Assembly: GCF_017104715.1 (NCBI RefSeq)
Contig: NZ_JAAGPI010000005.1
Coordinates: forward strand, 62,001 to 126,000
Source: Burkholderia sp. Ac-20365
GTDB lineage: Bacteria; Pseudomonadota; Gammaproteobacteria; Burkholderiales; Burkholderiaceae
Reading direction: 5' to 3'
DNA: 64,000 bases
Shown: positions 7,921 through 17,092 of the stretch, in pieces
How positions within the stretch are numbered: the stretch's first letter is position 1
How the letters are laid out: each line of letters starts with the position of its first letter
Position numbers and translations under genes: made by a program
Notes under the pieces: generated by a model
Databases searched by the model: none
The model's input: only the letters and a program-made list of their open reading frames with translations
Told to the model about the DNA's origin: nothing

Positions 7921-9891
7921 ATGTCCACACGACTTCACCGGGTGTCCCGCACGCTCGGCCTTGCCCTTGTCGCCGCGACATTGTTCATGTCTGGCACAGC
8001 GCTAGCCCGACATCCCACCCCGTTCACCTCGTTATCCGCCGACGATCAGATTTTCATCAAGTTGCGTGACGCTGCACGCGACAACGATCCCGCGCGCGCC
8101 GCGCGCCTCGCAGGCCTGATTCCGAACTATCCGGCGCCGGCTTATCTCAGCTATTTCCAGATCAAGCCGCGTCTGTTCACTGGCGCGGGGCGTGCGAATC
8201 TCGACGCGCCGGACGCACCGGTGCTGTCATTTCTGCAACGCTACGACGGACAGGCGATTGCCGACCGTCTGCGCAACGACTACCTTCGTGTGCTCGGGGC
8301 GCGCCACGACTGGCACAATTTCGATTCGCAATATTCGAAGTTCGTGCTGGACGACGACACGCAGGTGAAGTGCTATGCGCTCGAATCCCGTGCCGCACGA
8401 GGTGAAAATGTCGCCGACGCGACGCGAGCGCTGCTCGTCGAACCGAAGTGGTACGGTGACGGCTGCGTCGATCTGATCACCGCGCTCAACCGCAACCAGC
8501 AGTTCACTTCGGACGACGTGTGGCAGCTGATTCGCCAGGCCTATGAACAAGGCGCGACGACGACAGGCAGCAAACTGGTCGATGCGCTCGGCGCGGCGCG
8601 CCCGGATGCGCTGCTCCTCGAGCAGGCGACGAACCAGCCACGCCTGTTGCTCGCGAAAGGCATCCCGCTGGATGCGGCGTCCCATCAACTCGCGCTGCTC
8701 GCCATCACACAGTTGGCGCTCGGCGATCCGCAGGCCGCCGAGGCTACCTTTACCGCAATCGCACCGTCGCTCACCCTGGCAGAACGGGCTATCGGTTGGG
8801 GCACGATTGCCTATCAGGCGGCGCTCAGGCAGCTACCGGGCGCGGTGAACTGGTACCGGCTGTCGCCGAACGCGCCTTTGTCGAGTCAGGCCTACGAGTG
8901 GCGCACGCGCAGCGCGTTGCTGGCCGGAGATTGGACCATGGTGCGCTGGTCGATCGAGCAGATGCCGACCGCGCTGCGCGCACAGCCCGCATGGATCTAC
9001 TGGTACGCGCGCGCGTTGAAGCAGAGCAACGAGATGGCGGCAGCCGACCAGACATTCCGTACGATCGCGGGTAACTACACCTTCTATGGCCAGTTGGCCT
9101 CCGAGGCGCTCGGCCAGCAGATCGTGATCCCGCCGCAGACCAGGGTGACCGACGACGAAGTTGAGCAAGCCGGCCGGACACCAGGTTTCGAGCTGGCAAA
9201 ACGTTTTTACGCGCTGCACCTGCGCACGGAAGGCAACCGTGAGTGGAACTGGCAGCTGCGCGGCATGAACGACCGGCAGTTGCTCGCAGTCGCCGAGTAC
9301 GCGCGCCGCATCGAGCTGTATGACCGTGCTGTGAGCACCGCCGACAGGACGCAGACGGAACATGATTTTTCGCTGCGCTACGTGGCGCCATTCCGCACGA
9401 TTGTCGAGCGCGATACGCGGTCAACCGGATTCGACGTCGGTTGGGCGTATGGCCTCATTCGCCAGGAGTCGCGCTTCATCATCAGTGCGCGCTCGGAGGT
9501 TGGCGCGGGCGGCCTGATGCAGGTGATGCCGGACACGGCCGCGATGGTCGCGAGGAAGATCGGGCTTGGTACGCTTTCTCGGGCGAAGATGAACGACATC
9601 GACACGAACATCCTGCTCGGCACGTACTATCTCTCGATGATTTACAACCAGCTTGACCGTTCTGCCGTGCTCGCGACCGCCGGCTACAACGCCGGCCCTG
9701 GGCGCCCGCGTAAGTGGCAGGCCAACCTGCCGCGTCCGGTGGAAGGCGCGATTTTCGCGGAGACCATTCCGTTCAACGAAACCCGCGACTACGTCAAGAA
9801 TGTATTGTCGAACACGGTTTACTACGCGGCGCTGTTTGATGGCCGCCCGCAATCGCTGACGGAGCGGCTTGGCCAGATCGAGCCGCGATGA
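7921..9891 (+). CDS. Soluble lytic murein transglycosylase (Slt70-like)
   Basis: A 656-residue periplasmic enzyme with an N-terminal signal peptide ending near GTALA (residue about 29). The long alpha-helical region (about 30-480) corresponds to the U and L superhelical domains of Slt70, and the C-terminal SLT catalytic domain holds the conserved Glu-Ser motif RQESRF with catalytic Glu516, then GAGGLMQVMPDTA and AGYNAGPGR. It cleaves the MurNAc-GlcNAc bond of peptidoglycan with anhydro-MurNAc formation during wall turnover. Length matches the family. It stands alone between a thioredoxin-like gene and the molybdoenzyme operon on the other strand, so it is a housekeeping gene rather than part of a cluster. 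Confidence 0.92.
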   Translation: MSTRLHRVSRTLGLALVAATLFMSGTALARHPTPFTSLSADDQIFIKLRDAARDNDPARAARLAGLIPNYPAPAYLSYFQIKPRLFTGAGRANLDAPDAPVLSFLQRYDGQAIADRLRNDYLRVLGARHDWHNFDSQYSKFVLDDDTQVKCYALESRAARGENVADATRALLVEPKWYGDGCVDLITALNRNQQFTSDDVWQLIRQAYEQGATTTGSKLVDALGAARPDALLLEQATNQPRLLLAKGIPLDAASHQLALLAITQLALGDPQAAEATFTAIAPSLTLAERAIGWGTIAYQAALRQLPGAVNWYRLSPNAPLSSQAYEWRTRSALLAGDWTMVRWSIEQMPTALRAQPAWIYWYARALKQSNEMAAADQTFRTIAGNYTFYGQLASEALGQQIVIPPQTRVTDDEVEQAGRTPGFELAKRFYALHLRTEGNREWNWQLRGMNDRQLLAVAEYARRIELYDRAVSTADRTQTEHDFSLRYVAPFRTIVERDTRSTGFDVGWAYGLIRQESRFIISARSEVGAGGLMQVMPDTAAMVARKIGLGTLSRAKMNDIDTNILLGTYYLSMIYNQLDRSAVLATAGYNAGPGRPRKWQANLPRPVEGAIFAETIPFNETRDYVKNVLSNTVYYAALFDGRPQSLTERLGQIEPR

Positions 9892-9992
9892 GATCGCCGC
9901 AACGCGGATCTGCGGGTCGCACGGGTAAAGTCAGTGCGCCCGCATACGAAAACACCGAAACGCGATCACCGGATACACTGCAGAGAACAGCG

Positions 9993-10946
9993 TCATGCCC
10001 TCCGATAGTAAAGATTCTGGGGATGCCGCGCCTCGGCGAAAAAGAACCAGCGCTCCGCCACGAGCCCCGCATACTGGATCGCCGACGCCGCGCACAGCAG
10101 CAATGTCGATAGACCAATCGACCGGATACTGCCTCCGAATGCCACGAGACAGAACGGCACGATAAACACAGCAACGATAAAGGTCCACTTGATGCGCCTG
10201 AGCGTCTCAGGCGTTTTGCCGTGAAAGAACTCGCGAAGGTTGAACGCGCCCGCCGTGAAGCCTCGTGAATTCTGCTCGATGCGCGCGCCGGGAATTCCTG
10301 TCGCGCTTTGCACCGTCGATCTGGGCGTGAGCCGTGCGTTGCGAACCAGCGATGCGCTCCGCGACACGAAAGCCGCCAGCGTCACCAGGCACGTTGCAAC
10401 GGCCAGGGCAGGCACGAGCATCGTTGCGAACACGGCGGCGCAAGCTGTCGCGAACGTGAGGCCCGACGCGCAGCCCAGCAGTACAAAATTGACGAGTGTC
10501 AGTGGCGTCGCCCATTCCTGCAAGAAACGCAGACACGCGTAGATCATTCCCGTGCAGACGAACAACACTGCACTCGCGACCACCGCGACGATGCCAATCT
10601 CAAGCGTATATACCGATGCAAATGCATGCGCGATGCCATAAGCGAACGTGCAAGCCAGAAACGCCGGCAACGCGAGACATTCGCGCGAAAGCCACGACGT
10701 GCGCCACATCGCCACCGCGCGCCATGCGCGTTCAGGATGCCCGAGGTGAAAGAACGAAGCGAGCAGCCCCAATGCGCCCAGCAGACACGACAACGCGGCG
10801 CCGATCACATAGAACATCGGCGGCACGGCAGCGGCATCAGCAAAGCCAAACCGCGTCGCTGCCTCGACGCCGACGAGCGCGATCAGCAGACCCTGCCCTG
10901 CACCGCTCAACGTCGTGAGAAATACCACTGAAAAAGCCGGATTCAT
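9993..10946 (-). CDS. DmsC/SoeC-type membrane anchor subunit of molybdoenzyme
   Basis: A 317-residue polytopic membrane protein with about eight hydrophobic segments, beginning MNPAFSVVFLTTLSGAGQG, a start typical of DmsC-family quinone-interacting anchors. It would pass electrons between the quinone pool and the iron-sulfur subunit. It is the last gene of a three-gene minus-strand operon, 48 bases after the ferredoxin-like subunit. A DMSO-reductase anchor and the SoeC subunit of cytoplasmic sulfite dehydrogenase belong to the same family; the absence of a Tat signal on the catalytic subunit (see that entry) favours the SoeC reading. Positively charged, polar residues about 200-240 form a large loop. 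Confidence 0.82.
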   Translation of the reverse strand: MNPAFSVVFLTTLSGAGQGLLIALVGVEAATRFGFADAAAVPPMFYVIGAALSCLLGALGLLASFFHLGHPERAWRAVAMWRTSWLSRECLALPAFLACTFAYGIAHAFASVYTLEIGIVAVVASAVLFVCTGMIYACLRFLQEWATPLTLVNFVLLGCASGLTFATACAAVFATMLVPALAVATCLVTLAAFVSRSASLVRNARLTPRSTVQSATGIPGARIEQNSRGFTAGAFNLREFFHGKTPETLRRIKWTFIVAVFIVPFCLVAFGGSIRSIGLSTLLLCAASAIQYAGLVAERWFFFAEARHPQNLYYRRA

Positions 10947-10994
10947 GTATGTCTCCCTGCCGTGTTCGAACCTGTATTCCGTTTGCTTGCGGAC

Positions 10995-11735
10995 TCAAAG
11001 CCGCCTTGCGAATGAAGCCAGATGAAGCTCGCCGCTCTCAGTCTGCGTTTCGACAGACGCAGACGCGCTCGCAACTTCTTCACTCTTGCCGCACGAACAG
11101 GCACCGCCGCCGCATGACGTCACCTTCTGTCGCGGCAGATAGTGATTCGAAGGCCGCGTGCCCCACTCCGGCATGAGCTGATAGCCGCCACGCTCCCTGA
11201 TCGCCTTCGACACAACCGATTCGGGATCGTGGATATCGCCGAACAGCCGCGCCGAGGTCGGACAGGCGAGCACACAGGCGGGCTTGCGATCGCGTTCGGG
11301 CAGCGCCTCGTTATAAATGCGGTCCGAGCACAGCGTGCATTTGGTCATCTCCTTGCGCTTTTCGTCGATTTCGCGGGCGCCGTAGGGACAAGCCCAAGCA
11401 CAGTATTTGCAGCCGATACAGCGGTCATAATCGACCAGCACCAGGCCGTCTTCCTTGCGCTTGTAGCTTGCCCCGGTCGGACAGACGGGTACGCATGGCG
11501 GGTCCTCGCAGTGCAGGCACGACTTCGGAAAATGGATCGTCTCGGCGAGCGGAAACTCGCCGGCTTCGTAGGTCTGAACGCGATTGAAGAACGTGCCGGA
11601 AGGATCGGCGTCATAGGGACGAAAATCGGCGAGACTGCCCGCCTCGCCGGACGTGTTCCACTCCTTGCAGCTCGTCACGCACGCGTGGCATCCCACGCAG
11701 ACGTTCAGATCGATTACGAGCGCCATCTGTGTCAT
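10995..11735 (-). CDS. 4Fe-4S ferredoxin-type electron-transfer subunit (SoeB/DmsB-like)
   Basis: A 246-residue protein with four cysteine clusters typical of the DmsB/NrfC/SoeB family: CVGCHACVTSC near residue 12, CLHCEDPPCVPVCP near 70, CIGCKYCAWACP near 105 and CTLCSD...CVLACP near 130-160. It carries electrons between the molybdopterin subunit and the membrane anchor and would sit on the cytoplasmic face of the membrane. It begins 25 bases downstream of the catalytic subunit gene and precedes the anchor gene. The C-terminal tail (from about residue 205) contains a CGGGACSCG segment not part of the four usual clusters, which is unusual and may bind metal or be disordered. Confidence 0.88.
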   Translation of the reverse strand: MTQMALVIDLNVCVGCHACVTSCKEWNTSGEAGSLADFRPYDADPSGTFFNRVQTYEAGEFPLAETIHFPKSCLHCEDPPCVPVCPTGASYKRKEDGLVLVDYDRCIGCKYCAWACPYGAREIDEKRKEMTKCTLCSDRIYNEALPERDRKPACVLACPTSARLFGDIHDPESVVSKAIRERGGYQLMPEWGTRPSNHYLPRQKVTSCGGGACSCGKSEEVASASASVETQTESGELHLASFARRL

Positions 11736-11760
11736 TCGATGCTCCTCGTCTCAGTTCCAG

Positions 11761-14700
11761 TCAGTTGCGTTGTGTCGTCTTGCGCAGCCGCGCCGCGAAC
11801 TCGCCGCGCCCCGCGAAATACGTCTGCACGACACGATGAATCCGGGTGGCGACGCTCGAGCCCACTACGCCCGGCATCGTGGCAGGCATCGGCGCGAACT
11901 GCGGCAACGTGTGATCGGCGTCTGCTTCGGCGGGATAGATACGCACGCGCACGTCGTACCAGGCCGCCTGTCCCGTCACGGGATCGGAATTCGACGTGCG
12001 GACATGACGCGGATCATCAACGGGAATTTCATCCGTGATGACGTGATTCAGCAGGAAGCCGCGTTGCGATTCGTTGGCGTCCGGGCCGAGATTCCAGGCA
12101 CCCGTCGACTTTCCTATCGCGTTCCACGTCCACACCGTGCCAGGCTCGACAGCCTCGCTGTAATGCGCGATGCAACGCACCTTGCCCCATTGCGATTCGA
12201 CATAGATCCAGCCACCATCCTCGATGCCTTCGGCGCGGGCCGTACGCGGATTCATGTACAGATAGTTCTCGCCGTGTATCTGGCGCAACCACGCGTTTTG
12301 CGAATCCCACGAGTGATACATCGCCATTGGACGCTGCGTAACGGCGGCGAGCGGAAAACGCGCGTGGTCAGTGGCGGCGTGTTCGAGCGGCGGATGCCAG
12401 TGCGGCAGCGGATCGAAGTACTGCTCGATGCGCGCGCGCAAATGATCCGGCGGTTGTCGTCCTTTGCTCTTGCCCTGCGCGGCGAGCCTGAATTTCTGCA
12501 TCACATCCGAATAGAGCGCAATGACGATGGGCGTGTTGAACTTGCGCATGCCTTTCTGTACCGCGAAGTCGAGATACGGCCCGTTGCAATTGCGCATGTA
12601 CTGCATGTGTTCAGGCAGCGCGTAATGAAAGACGCAGTTGTGTTTCGCGTATTCCTTCCACTGATCCGGATTCGGCTCGCCGACGAGCGCATCCTTGCCG
12701 TCCTTGCCGCGCCAGCCCATCAGGAACCCAACGCCTGACCCCGGCGCCGTCTGATGATTGATGATGAACTCCGGATAGTCGCGATACTTGCGCTTGCCGT
12801 CCGGCGTCGTGAATGCGGGAAACTTCAAACGGCTCGCGAGTTCGACGAGCACTTCCTGGAACGGTTTGCACTCGCCTGTCGGCGGGACGACGGGCACGCG
12901 CACGGAATCGACGGGACCGTCGTACTCGGAGATCGGTCGGTCCAGCATCGACATCGCGTCATAGCGTTCGAGATAAGTCGTGTCAGGCAAGATCAGATCG
13001 GCGAAGGCTGTCATCTCAGACTGGAATGCATCGCACACGACAATGAACGGAATCTTGTACTCGCCGTCTTCATTGCGGTCCGCGAGCATCTTGCGGACTT
13101 CGACGGTATTCATCGACGAATTCCACGCGAGATTGGCCATGAAAATGAGCAGCGTGTCGATCGGATACGGATCGCCGCGCCACGCATTCGTGATCACACT
13201 ATGCATGAGTCCGTGCACAGCGAGCGGATACTCCCACGAGAACGCCTTGTCGATGCGCACAGGATCGCCGTTGTCGTGGATAAACAGGTCTTCTGGACCG
13301 GCGGGCCAGCCGAGCGGTCCATTCGCGAGCGGCGTGTTCGGCTTGACGTCACCGGGACTGTTCGGCGGTTTCGCCGATGGCGGCACCGCGCGCGGATACG
13401 GCGACTTGTGCCGGAAACCGCCCGGCCGGTCGATGGTGCCGAGCAGCGACATCAGCACGGCCAGCGCGCGAATGGTCTGAAAGCCGTTCGAATGGCCGGC
13501 GAGCCCACGCATCGCATGAAAGGCTATCGGCGCGCCGGTGACGGTGTCGTGCGTTTCGCCCCACGAGTCGGTCCATTGGATAGGCAGCGTGATCTTCTGA
13601 TCGCGTGCAACGTCGGCCATTTCGCGTGCTAGACGCCGGATGGTATCGGTGGGAATGCCGGTGATAGTCGATGCCCATTCGGGCGTACAACTCGCCACCT
13701 GTTCGCGCAACAGCGCAAATGAAGGCGTAACGGGCGTGCCGTTCGCAAGGGTATAGCGGCCTTCCAGAGCGGGCCGCACACCCGGTGTGTGATGCAGCAC
13801 TTCCTTCTGGCTGACGGGATCCCACCACAAATGATTCTGCGGGAACAGCGCATTGCATTCTTGCGCATTGTCATCGCATACGAACAGGCCCTGCGTCTCG
13901 CTGTCTTCGCGCATGTCGAGCAGTTCGCCTGCATTCGTGTAGCGCTCGACGAACTCGCGGTCATACGCATTGCTTTCGATCAACTCGCGCATCAGCGCCA
14001 TGAACAGCGCGCCGTCCGTGCCCGGACGGATCGGCACCCATTCGTCGGCAATCGCCGCATAACCGGTACGCACCGGATTGATCGCGATGAAGCGTCCGCC
14101 CGCGCGCTTGAACTTCGAAATCGCGATCTTGAGTGGATTCGAGTGATGGTCTTCGGCGGTGCCGATCATGAAGAACAGCTTCGCACGGTCGAGGTCCGGG
14201 CCGCCGAATTCCCAGAATGAGCCACCCATCGTGTAGATCATGCCCGCGGCCATGTTCACCGAGCAGAAGCCGCCATGCGCCGCGTAATTGGGCGTGCCGA
14301 ACTGCTTGGCGAAGAGCCCCGTCAACGCCTGCATCTGATCGCGGCCAGTGAAAAGCGCGAACTTCTTTGGATCGGTGGCGCGCAGATGGGCGAGGCGTTT
14401 TTCGAGGACGTCGAACGCGACCTCCCATGAGACGGGCTCGAACTGCGCGCTGCCGCGCAACGCGTCGGGCTTGCGCATCAACGGCTGCGTGAGACGCGCG
14501 GGCGAGTACTGCTTCATGATGCCCGACGATCCCTTCGCGCAAATCACGCCCTGATTCAGCGGATGCTCCGGATTGCCGTCGATGTAGCGCACTTCCCCAT
14601 CGCGAAGATGAACGCGGATACCGCATCGACAGGCACACATGTAGCAAGTCGTCGTCTTGACTTCGAGCTTTTCGTTTTGTGTGCGGGCTTTGTGCTCCAT
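11761..14700 (-). CDS. Molybdopterin oxidoreductase catalytic subunit, SoeA-like (putative sulfite dehydrogenase)
   Basis: A 979-residue complex iron-sulfur molybdoenzyme. Near the N-terminus it has the 4Fe-4S motif CYMCACRCG with a fourth Cys in GVICAKG, then the full molybdopterin and C-terminal dinucleotide-binding domains. There is no twin-arginine leader before the first cysteines, so the enzyme should be cytoplasmic. With a DmsB-like and a DmsC-like partner this matches the architecture of SoeABC, which oxidises sulfite to sulfate with quinone as acceptor. DMSO reductase, polysulfide or tetrathionate-type enzymes normally carry a Tat signal. A ribosome site GGAGG precedes the ATG at 14700. 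The sulfite assignment is inference from architecture; the molybdoenzyme family is certain. Confidence 0.82.
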   Translation of the reverse strand: MEHKARTQNEKLEVKTTTCYMCACRCGIRVHLRDGEVRYIDGNPEHPLNQGVICAKGSSGIMKQYSPARLTQPLMRKPDALRGSAQFEPVSWEVAFDVLEKRLAHLRATDPKKFALFTGRDQMQALTGLFAKQFGTPNYAAHGGFCSVNMAAGMIYTMGGSFWEFGGPDLDRAKLFFMIGTAEDHHSNPLKIAISKFKRAGGRFIAINPVRTGYAAIADEWVPIRPGTDGALFMALMRELIESNAYDREFVERYTNAGELLDMREDSETQGLFVCDDNAQECNALFPQNHLWWDPVSQKEVLHHTPGVRPALEGRYTLANGTPVTPSFALLREQVASCTPEWASTITGIPTDTIRRLAREMADVARDQKITLPIQWTDSWGETHDTVTGAPIAFHAMRGLAGHSNGFQTIRALAVLMSLLGTIDRPGGFRHKSPYPRAVPPSAKPPNSPGDVKPNTPLANGPLGWPAGPEDLFIHDNGDPVRIDKAFSWEYPLAVHGLMHSVITNAWRGDPYPIDTLLIFMANLAWNSSMNTVEVRKMLADRNEDGEYKIPFIVVCDAFQSEMTAFADLILPDTTYLERYDAMSMLDRPISEYDGPVDSVRVPVVPPTGECKPFQEVLVELASRLKFPAFTTPDGKRKYRDYPEFIINHQTAPGSGVGFLMGWRGKDGKDALVGEPNPDQWKEYAKHNCVFHYALPEHMQYMRNCNGPYLDFAVQKGMRKFNTPIVIALYSDVMQKFRLAAQGKSKGRQPPDHLRARIEQYFDPLPHWHPPLEHAATDHARFPLAAVTQRPMAMYHSWDSQNAWLRQIHGENYLYMNPRTARAEGIEDGGWIYVESQWGKVRCIAHYSEAVEPGTVWTWNAIGKSTGAWNLGPDANESQRGFLLNHVITDEIPVDDPRHVRTSNSDPVTGQAAWYDVRVRIYPAEADADHTLPQFAPMPATMPGVVGSSVATRIHRVVQTYFAGRGEFAARLRKTTQRN

Positions 14701-15004
14701 CCAGACCTCCCTGAACCGGTCGTATGCCGCAGCGCACGGTCAGAACGGTTGCCATGAACGACGCTGCGCTGGTTATCAGCCATCATTCACATGCTAGGAG
14801 TGAGCTATACAAAAGAAAAATCGCTATTTCGTATCTGAATCATCACGGCAATCGATAGTTCAGGGCCTAAGGCGTGCTGCCGTCGTGCGTACCTGGGCTC
14901 GTGCCGGCTCCGACAGCTACCGTCACGCGCAAATTGCCTTTCATTCCGTTGAATCCGCCTTTCGTCCGTAAGCCTCCGCCGCCTGAAAACTTCGTCGAGA
15001 TGTG
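14701..15004. other. Intergenic region upstream of the molybdoenzyme operon
   Basis: No gene is supported here. The region must contain the minus-strand promoter of the molybdoenzyme operon; an AT-rich stretch near 14805-14835 is the most likely core. I see no clear operator palindrome or riboswitch. Confidence 0.4.
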
Positions 15005-15033
15005 AAAACGCCAACCCGCAGGTTGGCGTTTTT
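15005..15033. terminator. Rho-independent terminator of aceA (bidirectional)
   Basis: A perfect stem AACGCCAACC/GGTTGGCGTT (15007-15016 with 15021-15030) with a CGCA loop and A/T tracts on both sides. On the minus strand it lies 19 bases beyond the aceA stop codon and is followed by a T run; the symmetry suggests it can also stop plus-strand transcription. Confidence 0.85.
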
Positions 15034-15051
15034 CTCAGAGCACGGCTGCTA

Positions 15052-16632
15052 TCAGAACTGGTTCATCGTGTTGTCTTTACCCGCCGCCTTCAAGGCTGCT
15101 TCGCCGCTGAAATACTCCTTGTGGTCATCGCCGATGTCCGACCCGGACATGTTCTGATGCTTGACACACGCGATGCCCTGACGGATCTCCTTGCGCTGCA
15201 CGCCCGCCACGTAACCGAGCATGCCCTGGTCGCCAAAGTATTCTTTCGCGAGGTTGTCGGTCGACAGCGCGGCGGTGTGGTACGTCGGCAGCGTGATCAG
15301 GTGGTGGAAGATGCCGGCTTCGCGCGACGAGTCGGCCTGGAAGGTCCGGATCTTTTCGTCGGCGAGCTTCGCCAGTTCGGTCTGGTCGTATTCCACGCTC
15401 ATCAACTGCGCGCGGTCATAGGCCGATACGTCCTTGCCCTCAGCCTTCATCGCGTCATAGGCCTGCTGACGGAAATTCAGCGTCCAGTTGAACGACGGGC
15501 TGTTGTTGTACACCAGCTTCGCGTTCGGAACGACCTTGCGGATTTCGTTGACCATGCCGCCGATCTGGCCGATATGCGGCTTTTCGGTTTCGATCCACAG
15601 CAGGTCGGCGCCGTTTTGCAGCGCGGTGATGCTATCCAGCACGCAGCGTGCTTCGCCCGTGCCGGCACGGAACTGGAACAGGTTGCTAGGCAGGCGCTTC
15701 GGACGCAGCAGCTTGCCGTCGCGCTTGATGATGACGTCGCCATTGCCCAGCGCGTCGGCCGACAGTTCCTCGCAATCGAGGAACGAGTTGTACTGGTCGC
15801 CCAGGTCGCCCGGCGTGTGGGTCACGGCGATCTGCTTGGTCAGGCCGGCACCCAGCGAGTCGGTACGGGACACGATGATGCCGTCGTCCACGCCCAGTTC
15901 CAGGAACGCGTAGCGAATAGCGCGGATCTTGGCCAGGAAGTCCTCGTGCGGCACGGTGACCTTGCCATCCTGGTGGCCGCACTGCTTCTCGTCGGATACC
16001 TGGTTTTCGATCTGGATGCAGCATGCACCCGCTTCGATGAACTGCTTGGCCAGCAGGTACGTGGCTTCCGCGTTGCCGAAACCGGCGTCGATGTCGGCGA
16101 TGATGGGCACCACATGCGTGACGTGGTTGTCGATCTTTTCCTGGATGGCGGCCTTCGCAGCGCCTTCTGCTGCATCCAGCTGGCGGAACAGGCCGCCTAG
16201 TTCACGTGCGTCGGCCTGGCGCAGGAAGGTGTACAGCTCGCGGATCAGCGCAGTGACCGAGGTCTTTTCGTGCATCGACTGGTCCGGCAGCGGGCCGAAC
16301 TCGGAGCGCAGCGCGGCCACCATCCAGCCGGACAGATAAAGGTAGCGGCGCTCGGTGCTGTTGAAGTGCTTCTTGATGGAGATCATCTTCTGCTGCCCGA
16401 TGAAGCCGTGCCAGCAGCCGAGCGACTGCGTGTACTTCGACGGATCGGCATCGTAGGCCGCCATGTCGGCGCGCATGATCCCGGCCGTGTACTTCGCGAT
16501 ATCCAGGCCCGTCTTGAACCGGTTCTGGGCACGCATGCGTGCAGCGTACTCGGGGTTGATCGCACTCCATGCGCTACCGTTGTTCTCTTTCAAACCAGCA
16601 ACGGCCTTGATGTCGTCTTGATATTGGGTCAT
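15052..16632 (-). CDS. aceA: Isocitrate lyase (long form)
   Basis: A 526-residue isocitrate lyase, the first enzyme of the glyoxylate bypass, splitting isocitrate into glyoxylate and succinate in the cytosol. The active-site loop reads DEKQCGHQDG with the catalytic Cys at residue 218; the metal and substrate segments IADIDAGFGNAEATY (178-192) and IQIENQ (207-212) are intact. Length and the KQCGH rather than KKCGH signature fit the longer proteobacterial ICL subgroup found in Burkholderia and Pseudomonas. It is monocistronic, ends at a strong terminator, and has a perfect palindrome about 105 bases upstream. The bypass fits growth on acetate or fatty-acid-derived carbon; actP at the right edge is not linked. 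Confidence 0.96.
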   Translation of the reverse strand: MTQYQDDIKAVAGLKENNGSAWSAINPEYAARMRAQNRFKTGLDIAKYTAGIMRADMAAYDADPSKYTQSLGCWHGFIGQQKMISIKKHFNSTERRYLYLSGWMVAALRSEFGPLPDQSMHEKTSVTALIRELYTFLRQADARELGGLFRQLDAAEGAAKAAIQEKIDNHVTHVVPIIADIDAGFGNAEATYLLAKQFIEAGACCIQIENQVSDEKQCGHQDGKVTVPHEDFLAKIRAIRYAFLELGVDDGIIVSRTDSLGAGLTKQIAVTHTPGDLGDQYNSFLDCEELSADALGNGDVIIKRDGKLLRPKRLPSNLFQFRAGTGEARCVLDSITALQNGADLLWIETEKPHIGQIGGMVNEIRKVVPNAKLVYNNSPSFNWTLNFRQQAYDAMKAEGKDVSAYDRAQLMSVEYDQTELAKLADEKIRTFQADSSREAGIFHHLITLPTYHTAALSTDNLAKEYFGDQGMLGYVAGVQRKEIRQGIACVKHQNMSGSDIGDDHKEYFSGEAALKAAGKDNTMNQF

Positions 16633-17092
16633 GTGTATCTCCTAGGAGCAAAGCGGATTTGACTGAATGATTCATCGTGTCGCCACGTCTTTCGAAGCGA
16701 ACTGCATGACTAAATAGTAGCGCCGCCCGGGAGAAGTCTTATATAAGACATAAGACATTATTTTCTGTTATTTTTCAATGAGATACGATGCGATTTTTGC
16801 AATGCAAAACAAACTTTCAAGCAGCGGAAAAGCGGCGCAGTGGAAATTCGGCGCAAATCCCGCAATATGAAACGGGCTTTCGGAAGTCGGAGAGGGACAA
16901 GTGAAGATGGACCGACCGCTGCTGGGAGTTTCGCAGCGACAGATATTCTGGATCGGTCAGGCTCGACCGTCTGGCGAGGCACAGCCTGGGGACCGACCTT
17001 CGACACATGCCGAAAGCGTCCTCGCGAACGTCCGTGCTGGCGTGGACGCGTCGAGTCCTCTGGAACAGGAACAGGAACGGGAGCAGATCAGC
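16633..17092. promoter_or_regulatory. aceA upstream region with perfect 14-bp palindrome
   Basis: No gene is supported in this 460-base gap. GTCTTATATAAGAC at 16736-16749 is a perfect palindrome, followed by a further ATAAGAC copy (16751-16757); on the minus strand this lies about 105 bases before the aceA start and overlaps an AT-rich likely promoter. It is a candidate operator for carbon-source control of aceA. A short run of GGAACA-like repeats at 17058-17080 looks like low-complexity sequence only. Confidence 0.5.

Noticed and set aside
17058..17080. GGAACA-like tandem repeat
   Set aside because: Only about three imperfect copies; too short to be a CRISPR or a meaningful satellite.
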